Assembly: GCA_905221605.1 (NCBI GenBank) | Contig: CAJNDS010002276.1 | Coordinates: 1 to 40,000, forward strand | DNA length: 40,000 nucleotides | Direction: 5' to 3' | From: Symbiodinium natans | Lineage: Eukaryota; Sar; Dinophyceae; Suessiales; Symbiodiniaceae | In this document: one piece after another, positions 37,625-40,000 of the stretch | Layout of the letters: each line of letters opens with the position of its first letter | Position numbering within the stretch: position 1 is the stretch's first letter | The notes under the pieces: model-generated | The model's database searches: none | What the model saw: the letters and a program-made list of their open reading frames with translations, nothing else | Told to the model about the DNA's origin: nothing | Position numbers and translations under genes: made by a program

Positions 37625-37915
37625 ACAAAACGGGGCCCCATGTTATTGGTTTTGGGCAGGAGCCTCTCGAACAAAGGGGAAACCAAAAACTCGGCGCAAA
37701 AAAAGGGCCCCGATTTGTGACGTCATGTTTTTGGTTTTGGGCGGCGATGTCATCAACAAACGGGGCCCCGATTCGCTCCGCCTTGTTTTGGCTTTGGGCG
37801 GCAGTGCGGTGAACAAAGGAGGCAACATATAAAGTTGGCGCAATGAAACGGGGCCCCAAATTCTTACACCATGTTTTTGGTTTCGGGCAGGGTTGTCATG
37901 AACAAAGGACAAAAT
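37625..37915. repeat. Second minisatellite, about 70-80-bp unit, four copies
   Basis: Units contain AACGGGGCCCC, then TTTTTGGTTTTGGGC(A/G)G, then an A(A/T)CAAAGG segment. It directly follows the 60-bp minisatellite. Confidence 0.85.
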
Positions 37916-38557
37916 TTAATAAGCTGGTTTGTGCCCTACTGGCCAGAGCAGGATGACCATTTGTTCCTGCTACATGAACAAAAAACAATTCTGGCTTCGT
38001 TCGTTCTAGTTATTTTCAAAGCAAGTTTTGCAAACTTTCTCTAGGTTTTTCTCAGGCTAACTTCTCTCATTTTTCTAACTTTCCTAACCCCCTTCTAATT
38101 TCAACTTCGATAAGTTTACAAGTCCTGAGAACATGTTGGGACCGTCTTTGTAGGGTTTCGGAGCTATAGGGTTTCGGGATTCTGGGTGTCCCCGGAAGTT
38201 TCTCGCAAGGGCAGCGGGAGAAGGGACCTGAGAGGCGTTCGCACAAAGCTGCAAAGGCCCGGCTCAGACCTCCCTGCAGAGCACCGGGCCCAGAGCTTCA
38301 AGCTTCGCGCGCGCACACGCAAAACACACCAAGAGACACACGGACAAGGAGAGAGGGGGAGAGGGAGAGAGGGAGGAAGAGAGACAGATGCACTCACACA
38401 GATGCAGAGAGAGGGTTGGCTTTGATGGGGCTTTGAGCGGCGCTGAAGACGAGGCGCTGATGGTGGACACCTCCGTGCCGAGCTCTTCTACAGTCCGTGT
38501 TCGTGAGGCTACGCTGTGTTATACTTACTATACATCATCACAGACCCTGGGGCTCAC
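37916..38557. other. T-rich then AG-rich stretch
   Basis: CTAACTTTC-type T-rich sequence (38000-38110) resembles 35880-36000, so the two may flank one composite repeat region. A GAGAGGGA repeat lies at 38348-38395. A minus-strand frame near 38418-38505 (TVEELGTEVSTISASSSAPL) could be an exon but boundaries are weak. Confidence 0.45.
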
Positions 38558-38643
38558 GCGAGGATCACGTTGGCGACCAAGTCATACATGTTCTTCCTGC
38601 CTTTGCCCCGCTCCGTGGGACCTTCCAGCCACTCCTTTCGCTC
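38558..38643 (-). CDS. Candidate exon with YDLVANV motif
   Basis: GTCAG acceptor at 38645-38644 and donor CTCGC|GTGAGC, 86 nt. It reads ERKEWLEGPTERGKGRKNMY, then DLVANVIL. The KNxYDLVANV run resembles the C-terminal part of SAD1/USP39-type ubiquitin-hydrolase-like splicing factors; the match is short and tentative. It may be part of another gene upstream of the NLR-like one. Confidence 0.45.
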
Positions 38644-38711
38644 CTGACTGCAGGTGCCGCTGCAGCCAGTTGAACTGTTGGCAGTGAGAGCTGCGGTGGA
38701 GTGTCCTCCAC

Positions 38712-38793
38712 CAGTGCCTCGAAGTCTTTTAAGCAGATGCCTTTCACCTCCACAGCTTCGGGCAGCTTCAATGCGATGACTCCGTGCAAGAGA
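38712..38793 (-). CDS. Candidate exon, upstream gene
   Basis: CTTCGCAG acceptor, donor GCACTG|GTGGAG. It reads LLHGVIALKLPEAVEVKGIC, then LKDFEAL. Coding-like; no family recognised. The frame stays open past the donor. Confidence 0.5.
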
Positions 38794-39109
38794 CTGCGAA
38801 GGATCCCCCCCCGGCCGGGCTCGGCTTCTGAGCGCCATCTTGGGGCATCTCGGGCATCTGCCCTGCACGGCAGACCAACAAGAAGAAAAGAGAGAATCCA
38901 CATAGAGCCCTCTCTAGAGGGCCTTGGCACTTGCAAAAATATCCCAAGATCAACTAGAGCGGCACTTGGGGGAGACTTTTCCTCGGCCTCCCGGGCCAAG
39001 CTGCTGGAGCTCGGCTTCTTGGCAGGCCTCCGAGGTGCACAGGCACCACACGCACATGGACGGGTCCAGGCTTTTTTTCGTGCTTTTTCTGGCTTTTTTC
39101 GTATTTTTC

Positions 39110-39176
39110 AGGGTTTAGGGTTTAGGGTTCAGGGTTTAGGGTTGAGGGTTCAGGATTCAGGGTTGGGGTTTAGGGC
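39110..39176. repeat. Degenerate telomere-like array
   Basis: TTTAGGG mixed with TTCAGGG, TTGAGGG and TTCAGGA variants. Confidence 0.85.
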
Positions 39177-39248
39177 CTATAAGTTTATATAAGGCTGTGT
39201 TCTCACCTAAAACCGTAAAAAACACACACATTTTTTTTTTGAAAATCG

Positions 39249-39249
<1 letters not shown>

Positions 39250-39279
<30 letters not shown>
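39250..39279. repeat. Poly-G tract (30 nt)
   Basis: Uninterrupted G run preceded by a T-run and GAAAATCGC; no gene beside it. Confidence 0.9.
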
Positions 39280-39281
<2 letters not shown>

Positions 39282-39479
39282 CTTGCTTCACACACATGGG
39301 CTTCCTCTGAAGTTGAATGCGCAGCGCGCACCAAAATCTTTTTGCTGATATACACGTTTGTAATTATGCACATACTTTATACATACCCTCCCGCTAGTAC
39401 AAAATTGGGATTATCTGAGATCGAGGAGGCACGTCCCCTGAACCCGAAGTTCTCCACGCCATCGGGTCGCCATCGGGTC

Positions 39480-39523
39480 CTTTGCAGCTTGCTTCTGCAA
39501 CGCTTCCGCAGCCTCCTCGCCGA
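39480..39523 (-). CDS. Candidate short exon
   Basis: ATGACAG acceptor, then GEEAAEALQKQAAK, then a possible AAAG|GA donor. The helical composition is suggestive, but it is very short. Confidence 0.3.
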
Positions 39524-39706
39524 CTGTCATGAGGGTTGTGTGTACTCCGTGTACTCTCTATTCTTATCTTATAGGGTGCTTGGTATAAGGGGGGTTGCAC
39601 TAAGGGCCCAAGGGAACGCAACCAAAGCATACCAAGGCTGGCTCGCCTAGACGAGGCAAAACCACACAGGACGGGACCTCAAGTCCAGAAGATGACGCAC
39701 CAAGCA

Positions 39707-39762
39707 TTTAGGGTTTAGGGTTTAGGGTTTAGGGTTTAGGGTTTAGGGTTTAGGGTTTAGGG
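39707..39762. repeat. Interstitial telomere-type array, 8 x TTTAGGG
   Basis: Perfect TTTAGGG copies in the same orientation as the array at 29.3 kb. Confidence 0.95.
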
Positions 39763-39825
39763 CAATTGGGCCACTCCCAGACGGAACCCAAAGGGTGGAG
39801 CGTAGGTGGAGGCGCTTGTTTTTAC

Positions 39826-39895
39826 ACTGCTCACAGTGCTCACACCGATTGCACACACGCGCCTGGAGCTTCTTCTCATAGGCCTCGCTTTGATC
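39826..39895 (-). CDS. Candidate exon with Cys cluster
   Basis: CTTTCAG acceptor at 39897-39896, donor CAGT|GTAAAAAC, 70 nt. It reads DQSEAYEKKLQARVCNRCEH, then CEQ. The CxxCxxC(xxC) spacing suggests metal binding. The window ends just upstream, so the gene cannot be identified. Confidence 0.45.
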
Positions 39896-40000
39896 CTGAA
39901 AGCAACAGGGATCAAGGCTCAACTCCCGCGCCCTGCACAAGACAAAGGCCCTAGAAGAATGGGCGCAATCGCCCAATGCTCCAGGGCACAGTGAGACCAG

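Noticed and set aside
39707-39762. True chromosome end at the right edge
   Set aside because: Only eight TTTAGGG units, followed by unique coding-like sequence; interstitial, not terminal.

Overview
The window looks like nuclear DNA of a dinoflagellate-type protist. It has interstitial arrays of the TTTAGGG telomere motif. Protein-coding signal occurs only as very short stretches (48-200 nt) ending at AG acceptors, usually followed by G, with GT or sometimes GA donors. Homopolymer G/C tracts and microsatellites are abundant. No bacterial-style genes, rRNA or tRNA were seen. The organism call is an inference; a haptophyte, chromerid or other alga with the same telomere motif is possible.

All convincing coding signal is on the minus strand, so the gene reads from right to left. 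From about 34.1 to 32.0 kb, short exons carry the motif series of a TIR-like domain: FVSHYWGED, CYYICS, SPFNRALEH, CILFVPCDV, RIWCIFEVW and LRGMDVTNTKC. Five of these exons (32.74-32.00 kb) join in one continuous frame. A P-loop exon (GSGKS) follows at 31.6 kb, then a Walker B exon (LILVLDGLDE) at 29.7 kb and a TILTSRPSG exon at 29.5 kb, which are hallmarks of a NACHT NTPase. Further exons run to 21.6 kb, where MHEFLAAEA resembles the end of an NLR helical domain. From 21.2 kb leftward the exons become ribonuclease-inhibitor-type leucine-rich repeats (LRRs). I therefore read 34-0.5 kb as one NLR-like gene (TIR-like, NACHT, LRR), or the remains of one. Continuity as a single transcript is not proven.

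The LRR part (1.5-20.4 kb) is a tandem array of five genomic blocks, A to E: two short of about 2.7 kb and three long of about 4.2-5.2 kb. Each block carries the same three LRR exons, called Z, Y and X here in gene order, so duplicating a block adds LRR exons. The copies differ by 1-2 nt indels and one lost splice acceptor, and block E is an A/B-type mosaic. Block B alone contains a 1,036-bp insertion flanked by a perfect 10-bp direct repeat. The matching empty site is intact in block C. The insertion has imperfect inverted ends and eight related AT-rich palindromes around a trinucleotide array, and looks like an undescribed non-autonomous mobile element.

The right side (34.1-40 kb) is mostly repeats: CA/TA microsatellites, two minisatellites near 37-38 kb, degenerate and perfect TTTAGGG arrays and poly-G tracts. 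A few minus-strand candidate exons at 38.5-39.9 kb may belong to the next gene upstream. Another repeat cluster, 209-bp tandem units with a large inverted repeat, lies at 24.6-25.6 kb within the putative gene.
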